From: a virus
Length of the DNA: 39,444 nucleotides
IMG/VR virus record: IMGVR_UViG_3300032213_000629
Location: 1 to 39,444 of that record
Direction: 5' to 3' (one strand)
Shown here piece by piece: positions 1-6,421 of the stretch (the first letter of the stretch is position 1; every line of letters starts with the position of its first letter). The notes under the pieces were generated by a model. That model was not told where the DNA came from. It did not search any database and saw only the letters and a program-made list of their open reading frames with translations. A program made the position numbers and the translations under genes.

Positions 1-1143
1 AAATATCTTGTCATCAACTTTAAGTGCTAATGCAAGTAACTCTGTAAAGGCACGGGCAAACATTGAGTGAGCAGTTTTGATTTGTGTATCAAATCCACCC
101 ATAAGTGCTTGAACACCACGGCCTGTAATAATTGAAGCATCTGAATTACCTGTACGAGTTTCTGGAAAACGAGAACCTAAACGGAGTTCGCTTTCAAGAA
201 CTTGTGACTGTGCGAACACATTATTAGGTAGTTCAAGCGGAACTCTACGAATTTCATTAGGCTTTGAGGAACGCATAACTGCATCTGGTCCAAGGGCTAA
301 CTCCTGTGTATCTTGAGGCATTGCTATAGGTGCCTGAACGGATTTAGTTGCTGCTTCTAGGGAAAGCAAAGCATAGCGAGCCTTAGCAACTTGAATTGCC
401 AATACATCATCAAACTGTCCACGGGAGATACCATCAATAGATGGGCGTTGAATAACACGCATTAACACTTCACCCATTGGGTTCTTAGCACGGTCAAGAA
501 TTAAATTACTACGATTAGGTAAGAATAAAACATCTTGGTCTTTATCATGGAAACGAACAATCTCTGTCATAGTTGACTGGTTGTTCTTATCGTAAATTAA
601 ATGAGCAATCTCTGGATACTGCGCCATAAGTTCTTCAGTTGATTTATTCATTCTCTGGAAAAACATTTGTACACGGCCATAGCGGTCAACTACTGGATAT
701 GAACCAATAGAATCTAAGAAACGAATGCGAGGCATTTGAGCATCTACATCAATTTCAACTTGTCCTACAACAAAACCGTAGGTAACATATCGGTCAGCAG
801 CAGTAAACATTTGAGTTTGTAGATTTGAAAAGTCAACAATACCGTTAACAATTTCTTCACGCTTGTCCGCTTTTCTACGAGCAGTCTCAGACACCATAGA
901 TGTTGAGTTACAGTTAAAAGCAGGTAATGGTGCAATTACTTCAGATAAATCTCGGGCAGCAATATCAACCATATTTGCAACGATTGGATTTTCAAATGGG
1001 CCGTCTGGGAATAAATCTGGGTAGACATCACGCATCTTGCCTTGGCGAACTAATAAAACTTGCTCCATGCGATTATCTCTGTCATTGGCATCACGGCGAT
1101 AACGGTCATAGATTGTTTTAATTTCGTCAATGGAAAGTGCCAT
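1..1143 (-). CDS. Portal protein (N-terminal part; gene runs off the left edge)
   Basis: The frame is open from an ATG at 1143 to position 1 with no stop, giving about 381 residues. The start has a near-perfect ribosome site, AAGGAGGTGGATATG, a strong match to the 16S tail expected for an abundant virion protein. The product begins MALSIDEIKTIYDRYRRDAN and continues with a mixed alpha/beta region and a segment FDTQIKTAHSMFARAFTELL near the cut edge, as in portal proteins that form the dodecameric ring at the capsid vertex through which DNA enters. It follows the terminase by 14 bases on the same strand, the usual packaging order. The C-terminal part is outside the window. The portal call rests on position, size and general resemblance. 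Confidence 0.72.
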   Translation of the reverse strand, partial: MALSIDEIKTIYDRYRRDANDRDNRMEQVLLVRQGKMRDVYPDLFPDGPFENPIVANMVDIAARDLSEVIAPLPAFNCNSTSMVSETARRKADKREEIVNGIVDFSNLQTQMFTAADRYVTYGFVVGQVEIDVDAQMPRIRFLDSIGSYPVVDRYGRVQMFFQRMNKSTEELMAQYPEIAHLIYDKNNQSTMTEIVRFHDKDQDVLFLPNRSNLILDRAKNPMGEVLMRVIQRPSIDGISRGQFDDVLAIQVAKARYALLSLEAATKSVQAPIAMPQDTQELALGPDAVMRSSKPNEIRRVPLELPNNVFAQSQVLESELRLGSRFPETRTGNSDASIITGRGVQALMGGFDTQIKTAHSMFARAFTELLALALKVDDKIF

Positions 1144-1157
1144 ATCCACCTCCTTCT

Positions 1158-3020
1158 TTAGTTAAATGCAAGGTCCCCGATTGGGATGTTGACTTGCTGG
1201 GATTTATCATATTTAGTATGAAACATACTTGCCCTTGCATGTGTACGAGCAAAGTAGTTTGCATTTGAAACTCTGTCTCTTATTGCCAATTCAGTAAACC
1301 AGAAAGCCATAACGCAGTCAGTCTTTTGGGACTTAGGCGCATCTGGATACCAGGTTACTAATTGTTCTATTAAAGCCTTTAAACCTTCAGACATGTGGGT
1401 GGAAGGAAACTCAATTAAATTATTACCTTCTTCATACCCATGAAATAATGTAGTGAGGGATGCAACTCCAAAGTCAGTATCCCATTTATTATTTCCTGTA
1501 TGGTGTTCCTTAAGTGTTGCACCCCTCATTGATAGGTATTCCCGTACCTCACGGTCCTGGGTAAGCATTGCTTGAAATGCATTCTTTTCAACACGCCACT
1601 CAGAAACTTGGTATTTGTCTGTCCAGTCTTTAATCAATTCTCGTATCGCATCAGGCTTCATACCTGGCTGGTTGGATACATCTAATAGATAACGCTTTTG
1701 AGTTGCTATATCTACGGCAATACAAACTGCTGCGGTATACCCTGCCATGGCTGGGTCAAGTCCTGCTACAACAATAAGTCCATCCATACCATAAGTACGG
1801 TTACCCGCTTTACCTTTAGGTATGATGCCAATGTTTCTAGCACCGTTAATTACACCCTTGATAGCCTCGGCTGGAAATACAGAATCTTCATGTACATGTT
1901 GTTGTTGATAAACCATAGCCCACAAATTTGGAGACATACGGCTACGCTTTTTAGATAAAGCCTCACCATCCCACTTAACATAGAAACCATCTTTATCTGG
2001 AATACCTCTACCTGATACGGGAGGCATATTGGTTTTAGGCCAAAGGGTTACCCAGTCTTTATAGTCATCAGCAAACTCTAAAACCGCAGGCTGAGCAAAG
2101 TATGTCCATGGGGACTTCTCATCTGGGTAGCGCATTGGTTCACGCAATTCGGAGTATAAATCTTTTGGCCGTAGACGAGTACCTACAACTAGAAGTTTAC
2201 CTCCGTCATTGTCAATACGAGACATAACTTCAGATTGAATCCAGTCAATTTGCTTTTCATATTCATGGGCGTTGGTATGGTCAACACAGTCATCCATAAT
2301 AATTAAATCAGCACGGGCACCGTAAATATGGCCACGAATACCGATGGCTTGTACGGTAGGGTCCTTTTCACCAGAGTCTCTTGCTTCTGATGATAAGTAA
2401 ATTAGGTCCTGCTTCCACGAATCAGAGTTCTTTTGAAAACCGCCTGGAGGTCCAAAGGCGAGATGTAAGTCCTGATAACGAGGATGAGTGAGTCTGTTCT
2501 TGATGGAGAGCAGGAATTTCTGTGCCATAGCCTGTGTCTTGGATACAACCAAGATACGGATGTTTGGGTTACGGCAAATCTGATACAACGCATAGTTCAC
2601 GGTAATGGTTGTAGACTTAGCATGTTCTGGGGGAGTATTAACAATAATTAAATCAGGGTCCCCAGGCTCATAAATAATTGAGGGGTGTACTTCGGAAGGG
2701 GTGGTACCTTCCAATAAATCAATCCAGTGTTTTTGATGGGTAAAGACATTTACCCCTAGGTACTTGGATGAAAACTCTGGGAAGGGTGGTAGTTCAATGG
2801 CACCAGTCTGTAGTTCACCTCTGGCGGTCATAGACCTAACCTTGTCTATTTGTACGGCGAACTCGGGGTCCACCTTACGATAGTATTCATAGGTCTTAAC
2901 ACTTCGCCCGACAGCATCACAGGCTTTGACTACTGAGTAGCCTTCCATTAAAAATTCTATTATCTGCTTTTTAATTGCATCCGACTTATGGGATGCAGCA
3001 GTAGTTCTTTTTCTTTCCAT
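1158..3020 (-). CDS. terL: Terminase large subunit
   Basis: This is the ATP-driven DNA packaging motor and genome-cutting nuclease, about 620 aa. After an N-terminal helix-turn-helix-like region (about residues 20-55) comes the ATPase domain: a Walker A-like segment VNTPPEHAKSTT near residue 128-138 and a Walker B segment ADLIIMDDCVD near 237-247. The C-terminal RNase H-fold nuclease starts at GLDPA near 420, followed by VEKNAFQ. An ATG at 3020 (MERKRTTAAS) and a TTG at 3032 are both possible starts; neither has a clear ribosome site, and the ATG is preferred. No separate small terminase subunit was seen next to it, so the N-terminal helix-turn-helix may help DNA recognition (inference). The portal gene follows directly. 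Confidence 0.92.
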   Translation of the reverse strand: MERKRTTAASHKSDAIKKQIIEFLMEGYSVVKACDAVGRSVKTYEYYRKVDPEFAVQIDKVRSMTARGELQTGAIELPPFPEFSSKYLGVNVFTHQKHWIDLLEGTTPSEVHPSIIYEPGDPDLIIVNTPPEHAKSTTITVNYALYQICRNPNIRILVVSKTQAMAQKFLLSIKNRLTHPRYQDLHLAFGPPGGFQKNSDSWKQDLIYLSSEARDSGEKDPTVQAIGIRGHIYGARADLIIMDDCVDHTNAHEYEKQIDWIQSEVMSRIDNDGGKLLVVGTRLRPKDLYSELREPMRYPDEKSPWTYFAQPAVLEFADDYKDWVTLWPKTNMPPVSGRGIPDKDGFYVKWDGEALSKKRSRMSPNLWAMVYQQQHVHEDSVFPAEAIKGVINGARNIGIIPKGKAGNRTYGMDGLIVVAGLDPAMAGYTAAVCIAVDIATQKRYLLDVSNQPGMKPDAIRELIKDWTDKYQVSEWRVEKNAFQAMLTQDREVREYLSMRGATLKEHHTGNNKWDTDFGVASLTTLFHGYEEGNNLIEFPSTHMSEGLKALIEQLVTWYPDAPKSQKTDCVMAFWFTELAIRDRVSNANYFARTHARASMFHTKYDKSQQVNIPIGDLAFN

Positions 3021-3060
3021 AGGCAGTAGCAAACGCGGAAGTATTGGAGCGTTGCCTTAA
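3021..3060. other. Hairpin over the terminase start
   Basis: GGCA (3022-3025) and AACGC (3032-3036) can pair with GCGTT (3049-3053) and GCC just after, forming a stem at the 5' end of the terminase gene. It overlaps the possible TTG start at 3032 and could limit terminase translation (inference). Confidence 0.35.
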
Positions 3061-3066
3061 TCCTTT

Positions 3067-3110
3067 CCTAACCGTAGGCTGAAGCCCCAAGGCGGAAGCC
3101 GTAGGTTAGG
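3067..3110 (+). other. 44-nt nested hairpin with symmetric G-A internal loops (candidate structured RNA)
   Basis: CCTAACC (3067-3073) pairs perfectly with GGTTAGG (3104-3110). Inside it are a GTA/GTA internal loop, a GGCT/AGCC stem (3077-3080 with 3097-3100), a GAA/GGA internal loop, a GCC/GGC stem (3084-3086 with 3091-3093) and a CCAA loop. On the plus strand both 3x3 internal loops would form sheared G-A pairs in RNA (GA, UU, AG and three consecutive GA). On the minus strand they would be pyrimidine-rich and weak. This favours a plus-strand RNA or a single-stranded DNA form. No gene overlaps it. Confidence 0.55.
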
Positions 3111-3122
3111 GCTTATACTAGG

Positions 3123-3207
3123 GACACCCCCATAGGGGTGTCTTTGCTTAAGCGTAGGGCTCCCATTGTTTTGCCCTACAGTATACTATTAGGTGTCCGC
3201 AGGACAC
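3123..3207. other. Three tandem hairpins upstream of terminase
   Basis: GACACCCC (3123-3130) pairs with GGGGTGTC (3135-3142) over a CATA loop and is followed by TTT. GTAGGGC (3154-3160) pairs with GCCCTAC (3173-3179). GTGTCC (3193-3198) pairs with GGACAC (3202-3207). All are perfect stems. The first and third share GTGTC/GACAC words. They could be transcription ends, a packaging site or part of an origin; the sequence alone does not decide. Confidence 0.55.
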
Positions 3208-3585
3208 TTATTGGACATTTATTTTAAAAGTTTTTTTATATATTTTTACGCCATCGGTAAAACCAGTATAAGACAATACTTAATGACCCCTAGCAAACTT
3301 ATGTGGGTAGATACACACTCACTCATTCATACGCATATTTAAAAACCCTGGGTCAAAACATTTGTCGTTCACTCCTTTATATAACCAAATGCAAAGCAAG
3401 CAGGGGGCAAGCAGGCAGGCAAGGCAGGGGCTGGGCTGGATTAGATTGCAAGCAGGCGACAACTAGCCCCCGCCCCCTTAATCGCTACGGGGAGCAGGGC
3501 AGGCTAACCATCAAGCAAAGGTTGAGAGTTATGCATCGCAGGGCTGGCATCTCATTATGTGAGACAAGCGCAGGCAAAGGGGGCT
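3208..3585. other. Non-coding region with an AT tract and GCAAGCAGG repeats
   Basis: About 380 bases hold no convincing gene. A very AT-rich tract lies at 3221-3250. Three exact copies of the 9-mer GCAAGCAGG occur at 3396-3404, 3407-3415 and 3448-3456, with further GCAGG words between them and C-rich runs at about 3465-3478. TCTCA-N5-TGAGA forms a small palindrome near 3550-3566. AT tract plus short direct repeats is a layout seen in replication origins, so this is a candidate origin, not a proven one. Confidence 0.4.
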
Positions 3586-3605
3586 TTATAACACTTTCGT
3601 TATAA
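3586..3605. promoter_or_regulatory. Candidate operator, TTATAAC-N6-GTTATAA
   Basis: A perfect 7-bp inverted repeat with a 6-base spacer ends 24 bases before the -35 of the first early promoter. Its right arm overlaps a TATAAT at 3601-3606. The placement fits a repressor or activator site for the rightward block (inference). Confidence 0.45.
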
Positions 3606-3629
3606 TTCAAAATAAGCGGGTTTTGGTAG

Positions 3630-3659
3630 TTGACAATCGGCAACTGTCGGATTTATGCT
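3630..3659 (+). promoter_or_regulatory. Early promoter P1 (sigma-70 type)
   Basis: TTGACA at 3630-3635 is separated by 18 bases from TATGCT at 3654-3659. It lies 45 bases before the SprT-like gene and is the best promoter in the large non-coding gap. The leader then forms TATGAAA (3665-3671) with TTTCATA (3681-3687), a hairpin just before the ribosome site. Confidence 0.65.
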
Positions 3660-3684
3660 CAGCCTATGAAATCAAATCGGTTTC

Positions 3685-3700
3685 ATAAGACAGGAGAAAT
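3685..3700 (+). promoter_or_regulatory. Start-associated sequence / ribosome site of the SprT-like gene
   Basis: ATAAGACAGGAGAAAT sits 3 bases before the ATG at 3704. It is the first copy of the repeated early-gene motif (consensus ACTTAAGACAGGAGAAA); here CTTAAG is CATAAG. The left arm overlaps the right arm of the preceding hairpin, so folding could affect ribosome access. Confidence 0.7.
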
Positions 3701-3703
3701 AAA

Positions 3704-4339
3704 ATGAAATCAGCAGTTAAGACACCAAAGGCCGTAAACGGTGAGGCTTTATCTTTAATCACCAAAGCAATGGAGAAGGCTCACCAAATCATCAAAGAAG
3801 AAACGGGAGCCCCTTCTGCCACAATTTTGATAACCCGCAATTTAAAAAATGCAAAAGCACACTTTACCCCTTACACCCCATGGAAGAATGGCGACATTAC
3901 ATTTAATGAAATCGCCTTCAATGCTGAATATTTCAATGATGGAGCGGTTAATGTTTTGCGCTCCTTATTGCATGAGGTGGCTCACTCTCTAAATTGGCAA
4001 AATGGGATTAAGGACTGCTCATCAAATCAATACCACAATAAAAACTTTGCGCTGACAGCAGAGGCTTTGGGACTTAAGACAGAGAAAGCCCCAAAAATTG
4101 GATTTACTGCCACAGGCATCACAGAGGAAGGCTTGAAACGATGGGATAAGGCGCTGAAAGTTATTGATTGCGCCCTTAGCATTTCTGCCCTCTCAGCAGG
4201 TGAGGCAAAGCCAAAAGGCAGAAACACCAATTTAATTAAAGCGGAGTGCGGTTGTGGAAATGTAATCCGCCTAAGCCGTGGAGTTCTGGAAAGTGGCGTA
4301 ATTTGCAAAGCGTGTGAGGAGGATTTCCAAGAGGCTTAA
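3704..4339 (+). CDS. SprT-like zinc metallopeptidase
   Basis: This 211-aa protein has the zinc-protease motif HEVAHS (H90, E91, H94) and a likely third ligand H111 in QYHNKNF, as in SprT/Spartan-type peptidases. The C-terminus carries a zinc ribbon, with CGCG at 182-185 and CKAC at 201-204, a common partner of the SprT fold. In cells, Spartan proteins cut DNA-bound proteins; the phage target is unknown. It is the first gene after promoter P1 and has the motif ACAGGAGAAAT as ribosome site. A copy of ACTTAAGACAG lies inside the gene at 4072, where it encodes LKT. Two more CTTAAG words overlap and follow the stop. Confidence 0.78.
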   Translation: MKSAVKTPKAVNGEALSLITKAMEKAHQIIKEETGAPSATILITRNLKNAKAHFTPYTPWKNGDITFNEIAFNAEYFNDGAVNVLRSLLHEVAHSLNWQNGIKDCSSNQYHNKNFALTAEALGLKTEKAPKIGFTATGITEEGLKRWDKALKVIDCALSISALSAGEAKPKGRNTNLIKAECGCGNVIRLSRGVLESGVICKACEEDFQEA

Positions 4340-4340
4340 G

Positions 4341-4422
4341 ACTTAAGACAGAAAGCCCCCCGCCCGATTTAATCGGCACAGGCTTACGACCTACGGGGGG
4401 CACGGTGTGATTAACCTCACAC
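4341..4422 (+). terminator. Hairpin cluster after the SprT-like gene, possible terminator
   Basis: ACTTAAGACAGAAAG at 4341-4355 directly follows the stop. GCCCCCCG (4355-4362) pairs with CGGGGGGC (4394-4401), enclosing a second perfect hairpin CCGAT-TTA-ATCGG (4364-4376). GTGTGA (4405-4410) pairs with TCACAC (4417-4422) and is followed by GGTTTGG. There is no long T run, so termination is possible but uncertain. It separates the first gene from promoter P2. Confidence 0.45.
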
Positions 4423-4432
4423 GGTTTGGTAA

Positions 4433-4462
4433 TTGACAACTGCCAGCCGTAGGAGGAAAATC
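4433..4462 (+). promoter_or_regulatory. Candidate early promoter P2
   Basis: TTGACA at 4433-4438 sits in the same context as P1 (GGTA/GTTGACAA). The -10 is weak: GAAAAT at 4456-4461 after 17 bases. A near-perfect inverted repeat, GATTAGGAAA-G-TTTCTTAATC at 4481-4501 with one G-T pair, lies between it and the next ribosome site. Confidence 0.4.
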
Positions 4463-4503
4463 AGCCACAGCAGGAAAACAGATTAGGAAAGTTTCTTAAT
4501 CTG

Positions 4504-4520
4504 ACTTAAGACAGGAGAAA
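4504..4520 (+). promoter_or_regulatory. Start-associated sequence before the 101-aa gene
   Basis: ACTTAAGACAGGAGAAA is an exact consensus copy ending 4 bases before the ATG at 4525. AGGAG provides the ribosome site. Confidence 0.75.
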
Positions 4521-4524
4521 ACAA

Positions 4525-4830
4525 ATGAATACAATCAAGCAAATGGCAGAAGAAATACGCCTTGATTTATTTAGTGGCAGGGCGTTGGAAGATGTCAAAG
4601 ACAGAGCAGGCGAAATTGTAGACGGGTATCTACCTATTTACAATAACCAAATCGTAGAAGAATGGCAAAAAATGCCTATTGAATACGACAACAGAGGAAG
4701 CGCAGAGTTAGGTTATAGCGGTGAAATTAACATCATTAACTTAATGAGCCTTGACCTTTATTTATATTATACAGATTTATTTTATGAAGCAGTTAAAGAA
4801 GTTGAAGCAACATTAGAGGAGGCTATCTAA
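4525..4830 (+). CDS. Hypothetical acidic early protein, 101 aa
   Basis: No family was recognised. The protein is acidic and probably mostly helical, with no cysteine motif, signal peptide or membrane segment. The start at 4525 is fixed by an exact copy of the early-gene ribosome motif. The stop TAA overlaps the ATG of the next gene (TAATG), so the two are translationally coupled. It is the first gene of the P2 group of four overlapping small genes. Confidence 0.7.
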   Translation: MNTIKQMAEEIRLDLFSGRALEDVKDRAGEIVDGYLPIYNNQIVEEWQKMPIEYDNRGSAELGYSGEINIINLMSLDLYLYYTDLFYEAVKEVEATLEEAI

Positions 4831-5051
4831 TGAGACTTAAGACAGAATATGTCCACGAGGTGGAAATGATTTATGAAACCACGGGCGATTATATGAGTTT
4901 CAAATTCAGGGCTGACGAAGAAACCGACCCCATGGAAATCTTCAAACAGTTTACAGATAACTGCTCCATCGTTGTCCTCAGCGTGGAGGAGGAAGATGTA
5001 GAAATTGAAGAAGAAGAAACAGGACTTAAGACAGAAGTGGGGGCTATCTAA
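4830..5051 (+). CDS. Hypothetical very acidic early protein, 73 aa
   Basis: The ATG overlaps the previous stop and the stop overlaps the next ATG, both as TAATG. The repeated DNA motif occurs twice inside this gene, at 4835 and 5024, both read as LKT, near the N-terminus (RLKTEYVHEV) and near the C-terminus (GLKTEVGAI). The middle is rich in Asp and Glu (VEEEDVEIEEEE), like small DNA-mimic or inhibitor proteins, but no function can be assigned. Confidence 0.65.
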   Translation: MRLKTEYVHEVEMIYETTGDYMSFKFRADEETDPMEIFKQFTDNCSIVVLSVEEEDVEIEEEETGLKTEVGAI

Positions 5052-5215
5052 TGAGAGACGACATCACAATCGCAAGCGTTAGGGTTCTAACTATTGCCCG
5101 ATTGTTGGAGGAGTATGCCAACTCTGAGGCTGAGGGTGCATTACCTACAAGCAAGCGGGAAGCGTGGAATGTAGCACAATATTTAAGACTTAAGACAGAG
5201 GAGGTGAACGCATGA
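5051..5215 (+). CDS. Hypothetical early microprotein, 54 aa
   Basis: The ORF runs from the ATG in TAATG at 5049-5053 to the TGA at 5213-5215, which overlaps the next ATG. The product begins MRDDITIASVRVLTIARLLE and is probably helical. The repeated motif at 5188-5204 is read as RLKTEE near the C-terminus and, at the same time, its GAGGAGG tail is the ribosome site of the next gene. No family recognised. Confidence 0.55.
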   Translation: MRDDITIASVRVLTIARLLEEYANSEAEGALPTSKREAWNVAQYLRLKTEEVNA

Positions 5216-5379
5216 TTGACTGGGAAAACTTTTTAAATGTAGGGCTGAATGATTACGGCTTTACATTAGAGGGCTACTTTGGAGATATTTATATCCCTTG
5301 GCGCACTCTTATCCTTGCAGGTTTAATCTTTGCAGGATTTAAAATTAAATCATGGCTTAAGACACGAAAAGGAATGTGA
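5212..5379 (+). CDS. Small membrane protein, 55 aa
   Basis: The ATG overlaps the previous stop (ATGA). After a polar N-terminal half comes one probable membrane segment, RTLILAGLIFAGF, followed by a basic tail that includes the motif-encoded SWLKTRKGM, which suggests the C-terminus stays inside the cell. It is the last gene of the P2 group; a TGTGA/TCACA hairpin (5375-5390) covers its stop. Function unknown. Confidence 0.55.
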   Translation: MIDWENFLNVGLNDYGFTLEGYFGDIYIPWRTLILAGLIFAGFKIKSWLKTRKGM

Positions 5380-5401
5380 TGTAATTCACAGCCCTAAACC
5401 A

Positions 5402-5430
5402 TTGACAGGTGGCAGGTGTTCGCGACACCA
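5402..5430 (+). promoter_or_regulatory. Candidate early promoter P3 with hairpin
   Basis: TTGACA at 5402-5407 has no good -10 at the right spacing. A perfect hairpin GGTGT-TCGCG-ACACC (5415-5429) lies where RNA polymerase would bind and may be an operator. CAAGG (5443-5447) can pair with CCTTG (5461-5465) just before the next ribosome motif. Confidence 0.35.
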
Positions 5431-5467
5431 TTAGGGCACTAGCAAGGCGGGAGATACCTACCTTGTG

Positions 5468-5483
5468 AATTAAGACAGGAGAA
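5468..5483 (+). promoter_or_regulatory. Start-associated sequence before the 83-aa gene
   Basis: AATTAAGACAGGAGAA ends 4 bases before the ATG at 5488. It differs from consensus only at the left end. Confidence 0.72.
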
Positions 5484-5487
5484 CAAG

Positions 5488-5739
5488 ATGGCTAAATGGA
5501 CTAACGCAAAGGGCGACACCATCACCACAAGCGGGACTATTTATACGATTACAAAGAATGGCTACGCCTCTCATTGTGATGTTGCAAGATGGAGCATGAC
5601 GGCTGAGAAGTGGATTAGAAACGACATAGCCTCAGGTTATTACAGCGATTTTACTGAGGTAGTAGAACAGTCTGACTTAAGACAGGAAGTTTATTGTGGC
5701 GATTGTTTGGTCAGCATTAAGGAGTGTGCCCACGCATGA
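5488..5739 (+). CDS. Hypothetical early protein with C-terminal cysteines, 83 aa
   Basis: The start is set by the motif ribosome site. The N-terminus looks like a small beta-rich domain (KWTNAKGDTITTSGTIYTI), and the C-terminus has CGDC and a further Cys (KEC), a possible zinc site. An internal copy of the motif at 5675 is read in a different frame from the earlier genes, as DLRQE. The stop overlaps the next ATG. No family recognised. Confidence 0.65.
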   Translation: MAKWTNAKGDTITTSGTIYTITKNGYASHCDVARWSMTAEKWIRNDIASGYYSDFTEVVEQSDLRQEVYCGDCLVSIKECAHA

Positions 5740-5894
5740 ACCTAACTAAGCGAGGCCGTAGAGTTAGGGCGGGGCTACTGACCGCTCTACTGCTGGCTAT
5801 TATATGGCTACTAAATGACATGACCACACCCGACCAATGCAAGGTTGAGTTTGAAAACTTATCTCAATTTTGCCTTGACCTACTATACAAATAA
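5736..5894 (+). CDS. Small membrane protein with basic N-terminus, 52 aa
   Basis: The ATG overlaps the previous stop. The N-terminus MNLTKRGRRVR is basic and is followed by one hydrophobic segment, AGLLTALLLAIIWLL, so the rest, which has two cysteines, is expected outside the membrane. A TKRGRRVR-plus-anchor start is typical of small anchored actinobacterial cell-wall proteins, which supports the host assignment. Function unknown. Confidence 0.55.
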   Translation: MNLTKRGRRVRAGLLTALLLAIIWLLNDMTTPDQCKVEFENLSQFCLDLLYK

Positions 5895-5915
5895 TGTATT
5901 AAGACAGGAGACAAA

Positions 5916-6050
5916 ATGAACTGCAATTTATGTGGGTGTGATGGAGCATACTTGGCACACAAGATTGGAAAAAAACTTGTTTCAATCTGCGGTGATTGCT
6001 GGTATCAAGAAACTAAATATGTATTAAGACAGGAGGATAGCAATGAGTGA
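5916..6050 (+). CDS. Zinc-ribbon microprotein, 44 aa
   Basis: Five cysteines in the pattern CNLCGC ... CGDC suggest one bound zinc. The start follows ATTAAGACAGGAG (5898-5910) by 5 bases. The C-terminus YVLRQEDSNE is encoded by the next motif copy (6023-6036), so the same bases serve as coding tail here and as ribosome site for the following gene. Likely an adaptor or inhibitor that binds protein or nucleic acid; partner unknown. Confidence 0.55.
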   Translation: MNCNLCGCDGAYLAHKIGKKLVSICGDCWYQETKYVLRQEDSNE

Positions 6051-6195
6051 GATGTCTATAAGTTGGGGCGAGTTAGCACAATTAACCCACGCCACACAAG
6101 TAGCACAATTTAATTTCTGTATGTGTGAGGATAATGAAAGCAACGAAAATCCTTACAGCGATTGTCCAAGTAATGACTTAAGACAGGAGGCATGA
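6043..6195 (+). CDS. Cysteine-containing early microprotein, 50 aa
   Basis: The ATG at 6043 follows ATTAAGACAGGAGG (6023-6036) by 6 bases and overlaps the end of the previous gene. CMC and a later C could be a partial metal site. The tail NDLRQEA is again encoded by the repeated motif (6176-6190), which is also the ribosome site of the next gene. No family recognised. Confidence 0.5.
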   Translation: MSEMSISWGELAQLTHATQVAQFNFCMCEDNESNENPYSDCPSNDLRQEA

Positions 6196-6314
6196 TGGCA
6201 TACGGTAAGTGTTGGGTATGTGGTTCGGTAATGACGGGCGACAGCCAAACAATGGAAGGCAAAGTTAAGTGCGATAGATGCGGTTGGATTTCGCACAAAG
6301 ATGGAAGTTATTAA
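6195..6314 (+). CDS. Zinc-ribbon microprotein, 39 aa
   Basis: Two CxxC pairs (CWVC and CDRC) about 17 residues apart form a minimal zinc ribbon. Two ATGs are possible, 6192 and 6195; the second leaves 4-5 bases after AGGAGG and is preferred, while the first leaves about 1. It closes the P3 group. A weak motif copy, TTAAGACGAG, starts at the stop codon. Confidence 0.5.
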   Translation: MAYGKCWVCGSVMTGDSQTMEGKVKCDRCGWISHKDGSY

Positions 6315-6337
6315 GACGAGGTTGTCTTAAGACATGA
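6309..6337 (+). repeat. Tandem motif pair with palindrome GTCTTAAGAC
   Basis: TTAAGACGAG and GTCTTAAGACATGAG lie end to end between two gene groups. GTCTTAAGAC (6324-6333) is a perfect 10-bp palindrome. No ATG follows at ribosome distance that opens a real gene, so these copies are not acting as a start site and may bind a protein. Confidence 0.5.
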
Positions 6338-6360
6338 GACTAACATCACATCAAAGATAG

Positions 6361-6388
6361 TTGACAACAGTTAACTGGCAATGATAAT
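6361..6388 (+). promoter_or_regulatory. Early promoter P4
   Basis: TTGACA at 6361-6366 is followed after 16 bases by GATAAT (6383-6388), or after 18 by TAATGT (6385-6390). It lies 34 bases before the ATG at 6422, whose ribosome site CAGACAGGAGAAATACA (6404-6420) lacks the TTAAG half of the motif. Confidence 0.55.
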
Positions 6389-6421
6389 GTTCTACCAACA
6401 CCAACAGACAGGAGAAATACA

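Noticed and set aside
3303-3605. 100-aa open frame in the non-coding gap
   Set aside because: It has no ribosome site, covers the G-rich repeats and operator, and its composition follows the repeats.
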